NCBI GenBank assembly: GCA_016936215.1
Contig: JAFGPL010000297.1
Location: 1 to 35,033 of the forward strand
Source: Bacteroidales bacterium
GTDB taxonomy: Bacteria > Bacteroidota > Bacteroidia > Bacteroidales > UBA10428
Length of the DNA stretch: 35,033 nt
Reading direction: 5' to 3'
This document shows, piece by piece, positions 8,483 to 16,586 of the stretch (the first letter of the stretch is position 1; every line of letters begins with the position of its first letter). The notes below the pieces were generated by a model that was not told the DNA's origin, did not search any database, and saw only the letters and a list, made by a program, of their open reading frames with translations. A program made the translations under genes and the position numbers.

Positions 8483-9955
8483 CTATTTCATTATTTTTTT
8501 AAATTGATCATATGCTTTGTCCCATGCATTAAAATTTTGAGGTTGATAGGACTTAAAATCAAAGGAGTTTTTTATTGTCCTCCTGATTTCAGCAAGCGAT
8601 TTCACGTGCCCCAGCCCCATGGCCTGCACCATGATGTTACCAATGGCGGTTCCCTCTGCCGGGCCGGCTACCACAGGAAGTCCTGTTGCATTGGCAGTGA
8701 ACTGGCAAAGGAGTTCGTTTTGAGAACCGCCCCCGATCACATGTATCTTTTCAATTTTTTTGTCAGAGATAATTTTCAGGCTGTCAATAACCGCACGATA
8801 TTTCAAAGCCAGGCTGTCGAAAACGCACCTTGCAAGCCGTTCAGGGGTGTCCGGTACCGGTTGCCCGGTTGATTTACAGTAATCTGCCAGCGCAATGGTC
8901 ATATCAGGAGGGTTGAGAAAAGAAGCATGATCGGGGTCAACGAGTGAGCGAAAAGGTTCGGCTTTTTCTGCCATTTTCACAATTTCAGGAAAGGAAAATT
9001 CCTGTTTTTTGTTGTCCCAGCACCTTTTACACTCCTGTATCAGCCAAAGTCCCATGATGTTTTTAAGCACCCGGTAAGTTTTTTCCACTCCGCCCTCGTT
9101 GGTGAAATTAAAGGCTAGTGTTTTTTCAGAGATGAGGGGTTTTTTCGATTCAATGCCCATCAGCGACCATGTACCAGAACTGATGTATGCGAAATTTTCA
9201 TCGTCGGCAGGGATAGCTGCAATGGCAGCACCTGTATCGTGGGTAGCAGGTGCGATTACATTAAGCTGCGGCATTTGCGTTTCGCGGGCAATATCTGCAG
9301 TAAGTTTCCCTATAATGGCCCCGGGCTGCACAATCTCCTGCATGATACTTGCTGACACGCCAATGGCATCAAACAGTTCTTTTTCCCATGTCCCTTTTAC
9401 AGGATTGAATAGCTGTGAAGTGGTGGCAAATGTAAACTCCGATTTTTTTACACCGGTAAGCATATAGTTGATGATATCGGGGACAAAAAGCAGGTCGGTG
9501 GCCAGGTCCATAATGGGTAACCCGTCTCTTTTTGCAGCATACAACTGAAAAAGTGTATTGAACTGCATAAACTGGATTCCTGTAAGTTCGTAAACCTTTT
9601 CCTTTGGGATAATCCTGAATAGCTCTTCCATGGCTGTATCGGTACGATGGTCGCGATAGGCATAGGGAATCCCGAGAAAACTGCCCTGTTTGTCGAGCAG
9701 TGCATAATCAACCCCCCAGGTGTCTAAGCCTATTGATTCGGGTTTTTGTGTAAATTCTGCACAGGCGGTAATTCCGCGTTTGATATCATCAAAGAGCCTC
9801 AGAAAATCCCAATGGTAATTTCCAAGTATATTGGTCATGCCGTTATAAAAACGGTTGACCTCTTTAAGCTCAATTTTCCCTTTGTCCAAGGTTCCCAATA
9901 CGCCCCTACCGCTTGATGCTCCGAGGTCGAAAGCTAAGTAACTGTGTCCGCTCAT
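8483..9955 (-). CDS. rhaB: Rhamnulokinase (FGGY family)
   Basis: Phosphorylates L-rhamnulose to L-rhamnulose 1-phosphate with ATP. The 490 residues fit the family. The N-terminal phosphate loop is LAFDLGASSGRG (7-18). IGLDTWGVDYALLD (75-88) is the sugar-kinase motif typical of RhaB. THDTGAA puts the likely catalytic base at D240. IHVIGGGSQNELLCQ in the C-terminal half is the FGGY signature region that contacts ATP. It follows rhaT by 40 bp on the same strand, so the two are almost certainly co-transcribed. Confidence 0.96.
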   Translation of the reverse strand: MSGHSYLAFDLGASSGRGVLGTLDKGKIELKEVNRFYNGMTNILGNYHWDFLRLFDDIKRGITACAEFTQKPESIGLDTWGVDYALLDKQGSFLGIPYAYRDHRTDTAMEELFRIIPKEKVYELTGIQFMQFNTLFQLYAAKRDGLPIMDLATDLLFVPDIINYMLTGVKKSEFTFATTSQLFNPVKGTWEKELFDAIGVSASIMQEIVQPGAIIGKLTADIARETQMPQLNVIAPATHDTGAAIAAIPADDENFAYISSGTWSLMGIESKKPLISEKTLAFNFTNEGGVEKTYRVLKNIMGLWLIQECKRCWDNKKQEFSFPEIVKMAEKAEPFRSLVDPDHASFLNPPDMTIALADYCKSTGQPVPDTPERLARCVFDSLALKYRAVIDSLKIISDKKIEKIHVIGGGSQNELLCQFTANATGLPVVAGPAEGTAIGNIMVQAMGLGHVKSLAEIRRTIKNSFDFKSYQPQNFNAWDKAYDQFKKIMK

Positions 9956-9995
9956 CTGGAATTATAATTTCTTTTAGTTGTTAACATTCATATTT

Positions 9996-11057
9996 TTAAG
10001 CAGCTTTTGCAAGCCCGAATACCACTGTGGAAGAGATAAGTATCAGAAGTCCCACCACAAGGGTGACAATGGTTTTCCGGCTCACCCCTTTCCACTCGTG
10101 TGTAATAAGTCCCCACATGTTACTGAAGATGATACTCGATGCCATCAGCAGGCTCCAGCCTGCAACACCTTTTAGTATAGACTCGCCCATGCCATAGAAG
10201 AACATCTGCAGGTACCAAAGTACACCTGCAATTATAGAAAAGGTATAATTATTCAACAAAGGTGCCTTTACAAAATCACCCATTGTTTTGTTCTTTAACT
10301 GAAGATATATGCAATATGCAGCATTGATCAGGAACCCTCCAAACATGATCATAATGAATGACGGGTTATTTTGAAATACTTCGCTGGCGCCATGTGCAAG
10401 TGTTATATCAGCCAGTGGTTTACCGGCAGCAACACCCATTGCAAAAGCGGCACTCATTAGTCCAGAGAATATAGCCACGAAGATACCTTTCTTCATATCG
10501 AAATCCTTCACACCTTCTTTTTTCACTTCGTCCGATACCTCTTTGTCTTTCATCATGCCTGCTTTTCCGTTAATCGCAATACCAACAATGCAAATCAGCA
10601 CACCTGCCAGTGAAATCAGTCCTGATTTGGTTGTAAGAAGATCGCCGAAAGGAGCTGTTCCCGGAAATAAATTCACAAATACTTTAGGTGCAATCGAAAC
10701 AAGAGCAGAAGGCAGAAGTGCGCCAAACACAAGTGTTAAACCCAGAGCTATTGACATACCAAGTGAAACTCCGAGATAGCGCATCGATAAACCAAAGGTC
10801 AGGCCCCCGATACCCCATAATACGCCAAATATAAAAGGTTTAAAAAGAGTGGCCGCCGTGGCATCCCTGAAGACACCAGTAAGGTCGGGTACTGTGGCAA
10901 AGGAAAACACCCAGGGGGCAACTATCCATGAAAAGATACCGCCCACAAGCCAGTACACTTCCCACGACCAGGTTTTAACACGTTTGTATGGGATATAAAA
11001 ACTCCCGTTGGCAAATCCTCCCAGGAGGACGAATAAGGTTCCGAGTAAAATAGCCAT
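9996..11057 (-). CDS. rhaT: L-rhamnose/proton symporter
   Basis: A 353-residue integral membrane protein with about ten hydrophobic segments. It matches the RhaT family in length and in its start (MAILLGTLFVLLGGFANGSFYIPYK), which carries the family's GGFANGSFYIP-like motif. It brings L-rhamnose across the inner membrane with protons. A polar cytosolic loop with several Lys/Glu lies near residues 168-188. It is the first gene of the rha operon, so rhamnose transport, isomerisation and phosphorylation are made together. The 139-bp gap upstream is shared with a divergent glycoside hydrolase gene, so one control region may serve both. No regulator gene is adjacent. Confidence 0.95.
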   Translation of the reverse strand: MAILLGTLFVLLGGFANGSFYIPYKRVKTWSWEVYWLVGGIFSWIVAPWVFSFATVPDLTGVFRDATAATLFKPFIFGVLWGIGGLTFGLSMRYLGVSLGMSIALGLTLVFGALLPSALVSIAPKVFVNLFPGTAPFGDLLTTKSGLISLAGVLICIVGIAINGKAGMMKDKEVSDEVKKEGVKDFDMKKGIFVAIFSGLMSAAFAMGVAAGKPLADITLAHGASEVFQNNPSFIMIMFGGFLINAAYCIYLQLKNKTMGDFVKAPLLNNYTFSIIAGVLWYLQMFFYGMGESILKGVAGWSLLMASSIIFSNMWGLITHEWKGVSRKTIVTLVVGLLILISSTVVFGLAKAA

Positions 11058-11196
11058 TTTGATATGAGTTTATTTCTGTAATTAGGTTTAAAAACGTTAA
11101 AAATAGGAATTTTTTTAGATAATTAGCCTTTAGTGGTAAACTTTAAGATGCACGGAAAAAAAATTTCCCTTATATTTAAACTAAAAATTTATAAAG
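11058..11196. promoter_or_regulatory. Divergent control region between rhaT and the GH88 gene
   Basis: This AT-rich 139-bp gap must hold promoters for both directions. On the + strand TATATTTA at 11171-11178 is one base off the TAnnTTTG -7 element, without a good -33 partner. GTTTAAAAACGTTAAAAATAGG is centred on AACGTT and is a weak palindrome that a regulator might read. Neither site is convincing alone. Confidence 0.4.
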
Positions 11197-12390
11197 ATGA
11201 AACGAACTATTATTGTAACGAGTGTAATCATTGTTTTTTTCTTGTTTCCATCCTGTAAACAGCCGGCTTCTTCCCTTGAAGAAATCATTATCAGCAGCCT
11301 CGATACGGCTCTTGTCCAATACAGGCAAATGGCAGAATATCTTATAGATAAACCGGGACTGTTACCCCGTTCTTATTCAAAGAAAGGGGAGTTCATAACA
11401 TGTAATTCCGATTGGTGGGTAAGCGGATTTTTCCCGGGATCATTATGGTATCTTTACGAATACTCCAATGATGATGAACTAAAACAGTTGGCGGAAGAAT
11501 TCACACGGCGTGTGGAGGACCAGCAATACACCACCAATAATCACGATGTGGGTTTTATGATATATTGCAGTTTTGGCAACGGGTTCAGGTTAACCCAAAA
11601 TAGCCGGTACAAAGAGGTAATATTAACCGCTGCAAATTCTCTGGCCACAAGATTCAGGCCTGCAACTGGGGCTATACGGTCGTGGGACTGGGGGACATGG
11701 CAATATCCTGTTATTGTGGATAATATGATGAACCTGGAATTACTGTTCTTCGCATCGCGTGACTCAGGCCATGAAAGACTTGGGGAAATTGCCAGGTCAC
11801 ATGCCGATGCAACACTTGCCAACCATTTCAGACCAGACGGAAGCAGTTTTCATGTAGTTTCGTACGATACAATTACCGGTGTGGTATTGTCACAACAAAC
11901 GAGGCAGGGTTATTCCGACTCATCGGCATGGGCGAGGGGACAGGCATGGGGATTGTACGGATATGCCATGAGTTACCGTGAAACGAAAGATCAGAAATAC
12001 CTTGAACACGCAATAAAAATTGCAGATTTTATCATCCATCATCCAAACTTGCCGAAGGATAAAATTCCTTATTGGGATTTTAATGACTCTGATATACCCA
12101 ACACATACCGCGATGTTTCTGCAGGCGCCATTATCTGCGCGGCACTGTTAGAACTCAGTCAGTTGGCAGATGCTGTAAAGGGTGCAGAATATCTGAAAGT
12201 AGCTGAAACACAGTTAGAATCGCTTTCTTCTGATACCTACAGGGCAAAAACGGGAACAAACGGCAATTTTCTCCTGATGCACAGCGTGGGTGACAAACCC
12301 GGAAATTCGGAAGTGGATGTTCCGCTTACCTATGCCGACTATTATTACATCGAAGCCATGATGAGATACAAAAAGCTGAAAGGGTTCTAA
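11197..12390 (+). CDS. GH88-type unsaturated glucuronyl hydrolase, lipoprotein
   Basis: Family 88 enzymes remove the 4,5-unsaturated uronic acid that polysaccharide lyases leave on oligosaccharides. The 397 residues fit the family's (alpha/alpha)6 barrel. NNHDVGF (D117) and IVDNMMNLELL (D175) match the two key aspartates of this family. The Trp-rich SDWWVSGFFPGSLW (71-84), SWDWGTW (162-168) and SSAWARGQAWGLYG regions are also typical. The N-terminus is hydrophobic with Cys at residue 20 (FPSC), an imperfect lipobox that suggests a lipoprotein. Divergent placement from rhaT suggests the sugar chain carries rhamnose and uronate, such as ulvan or a rhamnogalacturonan. The substrate is inference. 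GH105 is a related alternative. Confidence 0.9.
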   Translation: MKRTIIVTSVIIVFFLFPSCKQPASSLEEIIISSLDTALVQYRQMAEYLIDKPGLLPRSYSKKGEFITCNSDWWVSGFFPGSLWYLYEYSNDDELKQLAEEFTRRVEDQQYTTNNHDVGFMIYCSFGNGFRLTQNSRYKEVILTAANSLATRFRPATGAIRSWDWGTWQYPVIVDNMMNLELLFFASRDSGHERLGEIARSHADATLANHFRPDGSSFHVVSYDTITGVVLSQQTRQGYSDSSAWARGQAWGLYGYAMSYRETKDQKYLEHAIKIADFIIHHPNLPKDKIPYWDFNDSDIPNTYRDVSAGAIICAALLELSQLADAVKGAEYLKVAETQLESLSSDTYRAKTGTNGNFLLMHSVGDKPGNSEVDVPLTYADYYYIEAMMRYKKLKGF

Positions 12391-12405
12391 ACCTTTCAGC
12401 TTTTT
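12370..12405 (+). terminator. Terminator overlapping the 3' end of the GH88 gene
   Basis: AAAAAGCTGAAAGG (12370-12383) and CCTTTCAGCTTTTT (12392-12405) form a perfect 14-bp stem with an eight-base loop. The stop codon TAA lies in the loop. A and T tracts flank both sides, so it can also serve the convergent lipoprotein gene that ends at 12430. Confidence 0.92.
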
Positions 12406-12429
12406 GAAGTATCTTATTTTTTCTTTATG

Positions 12430-13146
12430 TTATTCTTTGTCAGGCAAGTTGTTCAGGAAGTCCCAGTCTACTTCTTCACCTTCAGTGCAACTCCAGATTA
12501 TATCCTGTATTGTACTGGTTTCAAGACCGGTGAATAACTCTGTGTCTTTGGTTTTAAGTATATCAATAATCCCTGCCAGGCAGGTATTTGAATTGATCAT
12601 TTCGCACATGGTATACTCCGAAATTTCATCTGGTGCAGACAGATGAGATGCAAGGCAAAAGACAGGAATTGCTATAGTTATGGTTTCCCCGGGTTGTACC
12701 ACTTTGGTAATATGCACAGCCGAAAGCATCGGCTGGTAATCACCCGAACCCGGCTGAAACCAGTCGCCCGGCTCTACGATATATGTTATGGTTTCTTCGG
12801 TGGTATTTGTAATATATACCGTTAGGCTGAAAGCCCCTGATGTCTGAACAATACCCAGCAAACTAAGGCAATTCATCGCACATTCGGTCTGGTTATCGGG
12901 ATTGGAATAACATTCTGATACACAATTTGCATAGGCCTCATATGCCTGTTCGTCAATTTCTGTTTCGGAGAAATAATTACCGTCAATAGCAATTTCAAGA
13001 CCTGGAAATGAAGATGGGGTGCAGGTTTCTTTAAAGCCCGACATATTTTCATACCCGTCATCGTCTGAGCCGTTTTTGTCCTCATCTTTTGTACAACCAA
13101 AAAACACAAGCATCAGTGCAGTTAAAAGAATGGTAATGCGTTTCAT
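12430..13146 (-). CDS. Cys-rich lipoprotein with twin CX3C motif, function unknown
   Basis: The chosen ATG gives 238 residues starting MKRITILLTALMLVFFGC, a lipoprotein signal with Cys18. The track of acidic residues after it (KDEDKNGSDDD) resembles the export signal of Bacteroidota surface lipoproteins. A longer in-frame start 54 bases upstream adds a charged leader and is less likely. Nine further Cys occur at 42, 75, 79, 89, 93, 164, 181, 189 and 220. Residues 65-98 look helical and hold C-X3-C-X9-C-X3-C. Residues 105-165 look like beta strands (FSLTVYITNTT, TITYIVEPG, ETITIAIPVFC) as in an Ig-like sandwich. I recognise no named family. It faces the GH88 gene with a shared terminator. Confidence 0.8.
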   Translation of the reverse strand: MKRITILLTALMLVFFGCTKDEDKNGSDDDGYENMSGFKETCTPSSFPGLEIAIDGNYFSETEIDEQAYEAYANCVSECYSNPDNQTECAMNCLSLLGIVQTSGAFSLTVYITNTTEETITYIVEPGDWFQPGSGDYQPMLSAVHITKVVQPGETITIAIPVFCLASHLSAPDEISEYTMCEMINSNTCLAGIIDILKTKDTELFTGLETSTIQDIIWSCTEGEEVDWDFLNNLPDKE

Positions 13147-13313
13147 TTTAAGAAATTTTAAGGATTTGTAATAATTTTTGTGAGCTATATTTTTCTTCAT
13201 ACTAAAACTTTAAACCTTTATACGGTTAATGGTTTGCAGGGTTTATGAAAACAATGCCTGAAAATGCAAATAAATTTATAAATATTTTCAAAACCGGAAA
13301 GGGATTTTTTTAC

Positions 13314-14357
13314 TTATAACAAATCAATGACTTCCCTGTTTTTGCTGCTCCTGTATGCAGCTTCGATAACCCTGATTACATCAAGGGACTGTTGTGGTTT
13401 AACCATTAACTCCCTGTTGTGCCTGATAATATCATAAATATTTGAATAGTAATGATTATAGTTGCCGGGCACAGTTTCATATTTTTCCCTCAAAGTTTTG
13501 CTGTTAATTGTGGTGTGAAGTATCCCCCAGTCTTTTTCCGGTTCTTTTCCCCACGAATCATCTGAAGGGAAGTAGCCGTTTTTAAGCAATTCTTCCTGTG
13601 GGTCCAGGCCATATTTAACATATGAACCTTCTGTGCCATGCAACATGTACCTTGGGCCGGGCTCGCGCACGAGATACCCTGCCTTAAGGGTAACTTTAAT
13701 TTCAGGATAATAAAGTTTGATATCGAATGAATCATCAACCCTGGCGCCTGAACGCATGGCCCTTACATCGGCAAAAAGCGCCTGTGGCATGCTGAAAAGC
13801 ACCAGTGCCTGATCAATAAGATGGGAGCCGAGATTGTAAAGTGTTCCGGTATGATATTCAGGATTTTCTTTCCACGAATCCTGGATGTAATTCCTGTAAC
13901 GGTCGAAATGCGCTTCAAATTCCACAATCCTGCCCAATAGCCTCCTGGCTATGATCTGCTGAAGGGTAAGAAAATCACCGTCCCATCTGCGGTTCTGGAA
14001 AACGCTGAGCATTACCCCTTTTTCACCTGCAAGCCCTATAAGTTTTTCACCTTCAGCCACCGTTGTTGTAAAGGGTTTTTCAACCACAACATGCTTTCCG
14101 GCATTCAATGCTTTCGCGGCGAACTCATAATGCGTGTTGTCAGGGGTATTTACCACTATTAGTTCTGTTTCATCATCGTTAATCAACTCTTCGAAGCTCT
14201 TTACTACCTGCAGATAGGGATATTTATCTTTGGCAGAAACCGATGTCCTCTGCATAATTGCTTTTAGCCTGAATCCGGGATGTACATGCAGAAGGGGGGC
14301 ATGAAAAATACTTCCCGACATGCCATACGATGCAATAGCTGTAATAACAGGGTTCAT
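13314..14357 (-). CDS. Gfo/Idh/MocA family NAD(P)-dependent oxidoreductase
   Basis: The protein has 347 residues from the ATG chosen here (MNPVITAIASYGMSG). An upstream in-frame ATG adds 19 residues before the Rossmann strand and is unlikely. The nucleotide-binding turn is AIASYGMSGSIFHAP, a variant of GxGxxG seen in this family. VVVNTPDNTHYEFAAKAL and VVEKPFTTT (the EKP motif) complete the Rossmann half. The C-terminal half is the usual alpha/beta domain, with YNLGSHLIDQAL supplying the helix that often carries catalytic Asp/His. Members oxidise or reduce sugars and inositols; the substrate cannot be read. It is divergent from the alkaline phosphatase gene. Confidence 0.92.
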   Translation of the reverse strand: MNPVITAIASYGMSGSIFHAPLLHVHPGFRLKAIMQRTSVSAKDKYPYLQVVKSFEELINDDETELIVVNTPDNTHYEFAAKALNAGKHVVVEKPFTTTVAEGEKLIGLAGEKGVMLSVFQNRRWDGDFLTLQQIIARRLLGRIVEFEAHFDRYRNYIQDSWKENPEYHTGTLYNLGSHLIDQALVLFSMPQALFADVRAMRSGARVDDSFDIKLYYPEIKVTLKAGYLVREPGPRYMLHGTEGSYVKYGLDPQEELLKNGYFPSDDSWGKEPEKDWGILHTTINSKTLREKYETVPGNYNHYYSNIYDIIRHNRELMVKPQQSLDVIRVIEAAYRSSKNREVIDLL

Positions 14358-14476
14358 GTATTGTGGTTTTGTGTTTTTGTATGAATTGAATAATGAAAAA
14401 CATTGAATCAGCAATGATAATTTTACCAGTGCATAATTCTTTTATAAAATTAATTATTTCTTAATCATAGGCAAAC

Positions 14477-14497
14477 AACCAAGTTTGGTTAATTTTG
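14477..14497 (+). promoter_or_regulatory. Promoter and palindrome before the alkaline phosphatase gene
   Basis: TAATTTTG at 14490-14497 fits the TAnnTTTG -7 element. It directly follows, with one shared base, the palindrome AACCAAgtTTGGTT at 14477-14490. A repressor bound there would block the promoter. The -33 element is unclear. The gap also has to hold the promoter of the divergent oxidoreductase gene. Confidence 0.4.
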
Positions 14498-14545
14498 TTA
14501 CTTTGTATCGAAAATGTTTAATGAATTGAAATAATACCCAAAACC

Positions 14546-15631
14546 ATGAAAAATTTACTCGTGTCTATATTATTTTTTACAGCTATACTAAACTGTTCAT
14601 TTGGTCAGCAAGCGAAAGAAACAGAAGAAACACGCCCAAAAAATATTATCCTGATGATCGGCGACGGGATGGGCATTTCGCAAATATACAGCGGTATGGT
14701 AGTAAATATGGGTTGGTTAAATATTGAACGCATGAGATACATTGGTTTTTCGAAAACCTATTCAGCCAGCGATTTTATTACCGATTCAGGTGCAGGGGGA
14801 ACAGCCATTGCCACGGGTAAAAAGACTTATAACGGGGCAATAGGGGTAGGGACTGATACCATGCCGGTGAAATCTGTTCTCCACCTGGCCGAAGAAAACG
14901 GTCTTTCAACAGGGCTCGTAGCTACCAGTACAATAACACATGCCACACCTGCTTCATTTATTGCCCACCAGAAAAGCAGAAATAGTTACGAAGCAATAGC
15001 TGCTGATTTTTTAAAGACCGATATTGATCTATTTATAGGCGGCGGAAAAAACCATTTCGAAAAAAGAAGTGACAGCATTAACCTGTCGGATAAACTCAGG
15101 CAGAAAGGATACCAGGTAATTTATGATACCGTTGGCCTGAAAAAAGCTGCAAATAGCCCGGTTGCAGCATTGCTTTCAGATTCGCACATGCCGGCTGTTT
15201 CTGAAGGAAGGGGAAATATGCTCCCGCTTTCGGTGGAAGTAGCAATAGAGCATTTGTCTGATAGCAACAAGGGTTTTTTCCTTATGGTTGAAGGATCGCA
15301 AATTGACTGGGCATGCCACGATACCAATGCGACCTATCTCGTGGAGGAGATGATAGATTTTGATAAAGCAGTAGGAAAAGCGCTTGATTTTGCTGAAAAA
15401 GACGGAAATACACTGGTAATTGTTACTGCCGACCATGAAACAGGGGGTGTTGCTGTTACCGGTGGTGATATTAAAAAGGGAAGTGCGGAAATTGAATTCG
15501 TTTGCCATAACCACACCGGGGTACCCGTACCTGTTTTTGCCTTCGGTCCGGGCGCTGAATCATTCATTGGTTTTTATGAAAATACAGGTATCTTTGACAA
15601 AATGATAAAATTATTCGGGTTCAGCGATTGA
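14546..15631 (+). CDS. Alkaline phosphatase, PhoA superfamily, secreted
   Basis: Periplasmic phosphomonoesterase that releases phosphate from organic esters with bound metals. It has 361 residues with a signal peptide (MKNLLVSILFFTAILNCSFGQ). LMIGDGMGISQ holds metal-binding D40. ITDSGAGGTAIATGKK holds the nucleophile S81 in the family's DSGAGGTA motif. Later metal ligands are visible in HATPASFIAH, EGSQIDWACHD and TADHETGG. It is shorter than E. coli PhoA (471 residues) but near the size of other Bacteroidota members. The next gene starts six bases after this stop, so the two are co-translated. No PhoB box could be identified. Confidence 0.95.
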   Translation: MKNLLVSILFFTAILNCSFGQQAKETEETRPKNIILMIGDGMGISQIYSGMVVNMGWLNIERMRYIGFSKTYSASDFITDSGAGGTAIATGKKTYNGAIGVGTDTMPVKSVLHLAEENGLSTGLVATSTITHATPASFIAHQKSRNSYEAIAADFLKTDIDLFIGGGKNHFEKRSDSINLSDKLRQKGYQVIYDTVGLKKAANSPVAALLSDSHMPAVSEGRGNMLPLSVEVAIEHLSDSNKGFFLMVEGSQIDWACHDTNATYLVEEMIDFDKAVGKALDFAEKDGNTLVIVTADHETGGVAVTGGDIKKGSAEIEFVCHNHTGVPVPVFAFGPGAESFIGFYENTGIFDKMIKLFGFSD

Positions 15632-15636
15632 GTTCA

Positions 15637-16512
15637 ATGTTTAAAATATTAAAAATCATTCTTGTAGCAGGTGTATTTGTTTTTCTGAATTTTTTCATTT
15701 ACAGTAAAAAGAGCGAGGATATTACTTCTTTTGAAATAGTGAAATTGTGCCAGTTTCCCGAAGAGCTTGCAGAATCATCGGGGATTATTGAATTCGACAG
15801 CCTTATCTGGTCTTTTAATGACAGCGGTGGAGAACCCGTGATTTATGCTGCCGACCAGGCCACAGGCAGGATAATAAAATCAGTTCAGATTATAAATGCT
15901 GTTAACACAGACTGGGAGGATATCGCACAGAACGATGATTTCATTATGATTGGTGATTTCGGCAACAACGAAGGCTCGCGGAAAGACCTAAGGATTTATT
16001 GTTTACAGAAAAAGTTGCTTAATAAAAATGATAAGCTGCAGAAAGTCAGCGCCGGCATTATTGATTTTAAATACGAAGACCAGTATGATTTCACCCCGGC
16101 GCTTTATGCCAATCCATTCGATTGTGAGGCGATGATTGCCACAGCCGATTCAATTTATCTTTTTACCAAAGACTGGCTGAACCTTGAAACTGCTTTGTAT
16201 TCGATGCCGTTCACCGAGGGGCAGGTAACCGCCAAACATATTGGTGGGTTTAATTCAGACGGGTTGATTACAGGTGCAGACCTTGAAAAAGAAAGCGGTC
16301 AAATTGTTCTGTGCGGGTACAATCTTTTTTATCCGTTTATCATCATCCTCGATAATATTGATAATCTTCAACCCTTGCATACTTTTGAAATGGAAGAATT
16401 GTCAGGGGTTCAGATTGAGGGAATTGCCATAAGCGGGAAAGGTACCTACCTTTTTTCCAACGAAAAATCAGCCATTCCACAATCACTTCATATGTTAAGA
16501 CTGAAAATGTAA
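15637..16512 (+). CDS. Membrane-anchored or secreted protein, putative beta-propeller
   Basis: The protein has 291 residues from the ATG; a TTG nine bases earlier is a poorer start. Residues 1-22 (MFKILKIILVAGVFVFLNFFIY) form a signal anchor or signal peptide. The remainder is strand-rich, with blade-like repeats such as SGIIEFDSLIWSFNDSG, DWEDIAQNDDFIMIGDFGNN, AMIATADSIYLFTKDW and GIAISGKGTYLFSNE. That pattern suits a propeller of the SdiA-regulated/esterase-like phytase type, but I cannot place it in a family with certainty. It follows the alkaline phosphatase by five bases. A role in phosphate scavenging is therefore possible, on position alone. Confidence 0.8.
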   Translation: MFKILKIILVAGVFVFLNFFIYSKKSEDITSFEIVKLCQFPEELAESSGIIEFDSLIWSFNDSGGEPVIYAADQATGRIIKSVQIINAVNTDWEDIAQNDDFIMIGDFGNNEGSRKDLRIYCLQKKLLNKNDKLQKVSAGIIDFKYEDQYDFTPALYANPFDCEAMIATADSIYLFTKDWLNLETALYSMPFTEGQVTAKHIGGFNSDGLITGADLEKESGQIVLCGYNLFYPFIIILDNIDNLQPLHTFEMEELSGVQIEGIAISGKGTYLFSNEKSAIPQSLHMLRLKM

Positions 16513-16586
16513 GCCCGGCATTTGTTAACTTAAATTGGAGGTTTTGTATATAATTGCTAATTTTAACTGACCTCAATCTTACATAT

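Noticed and set aside
12430-13146. Homology to mitochondrial small Tim proteins
   Set aside because: The twin CX3C spacing is shorter and the rest of the protein is unlike them; only the pattern is similar.
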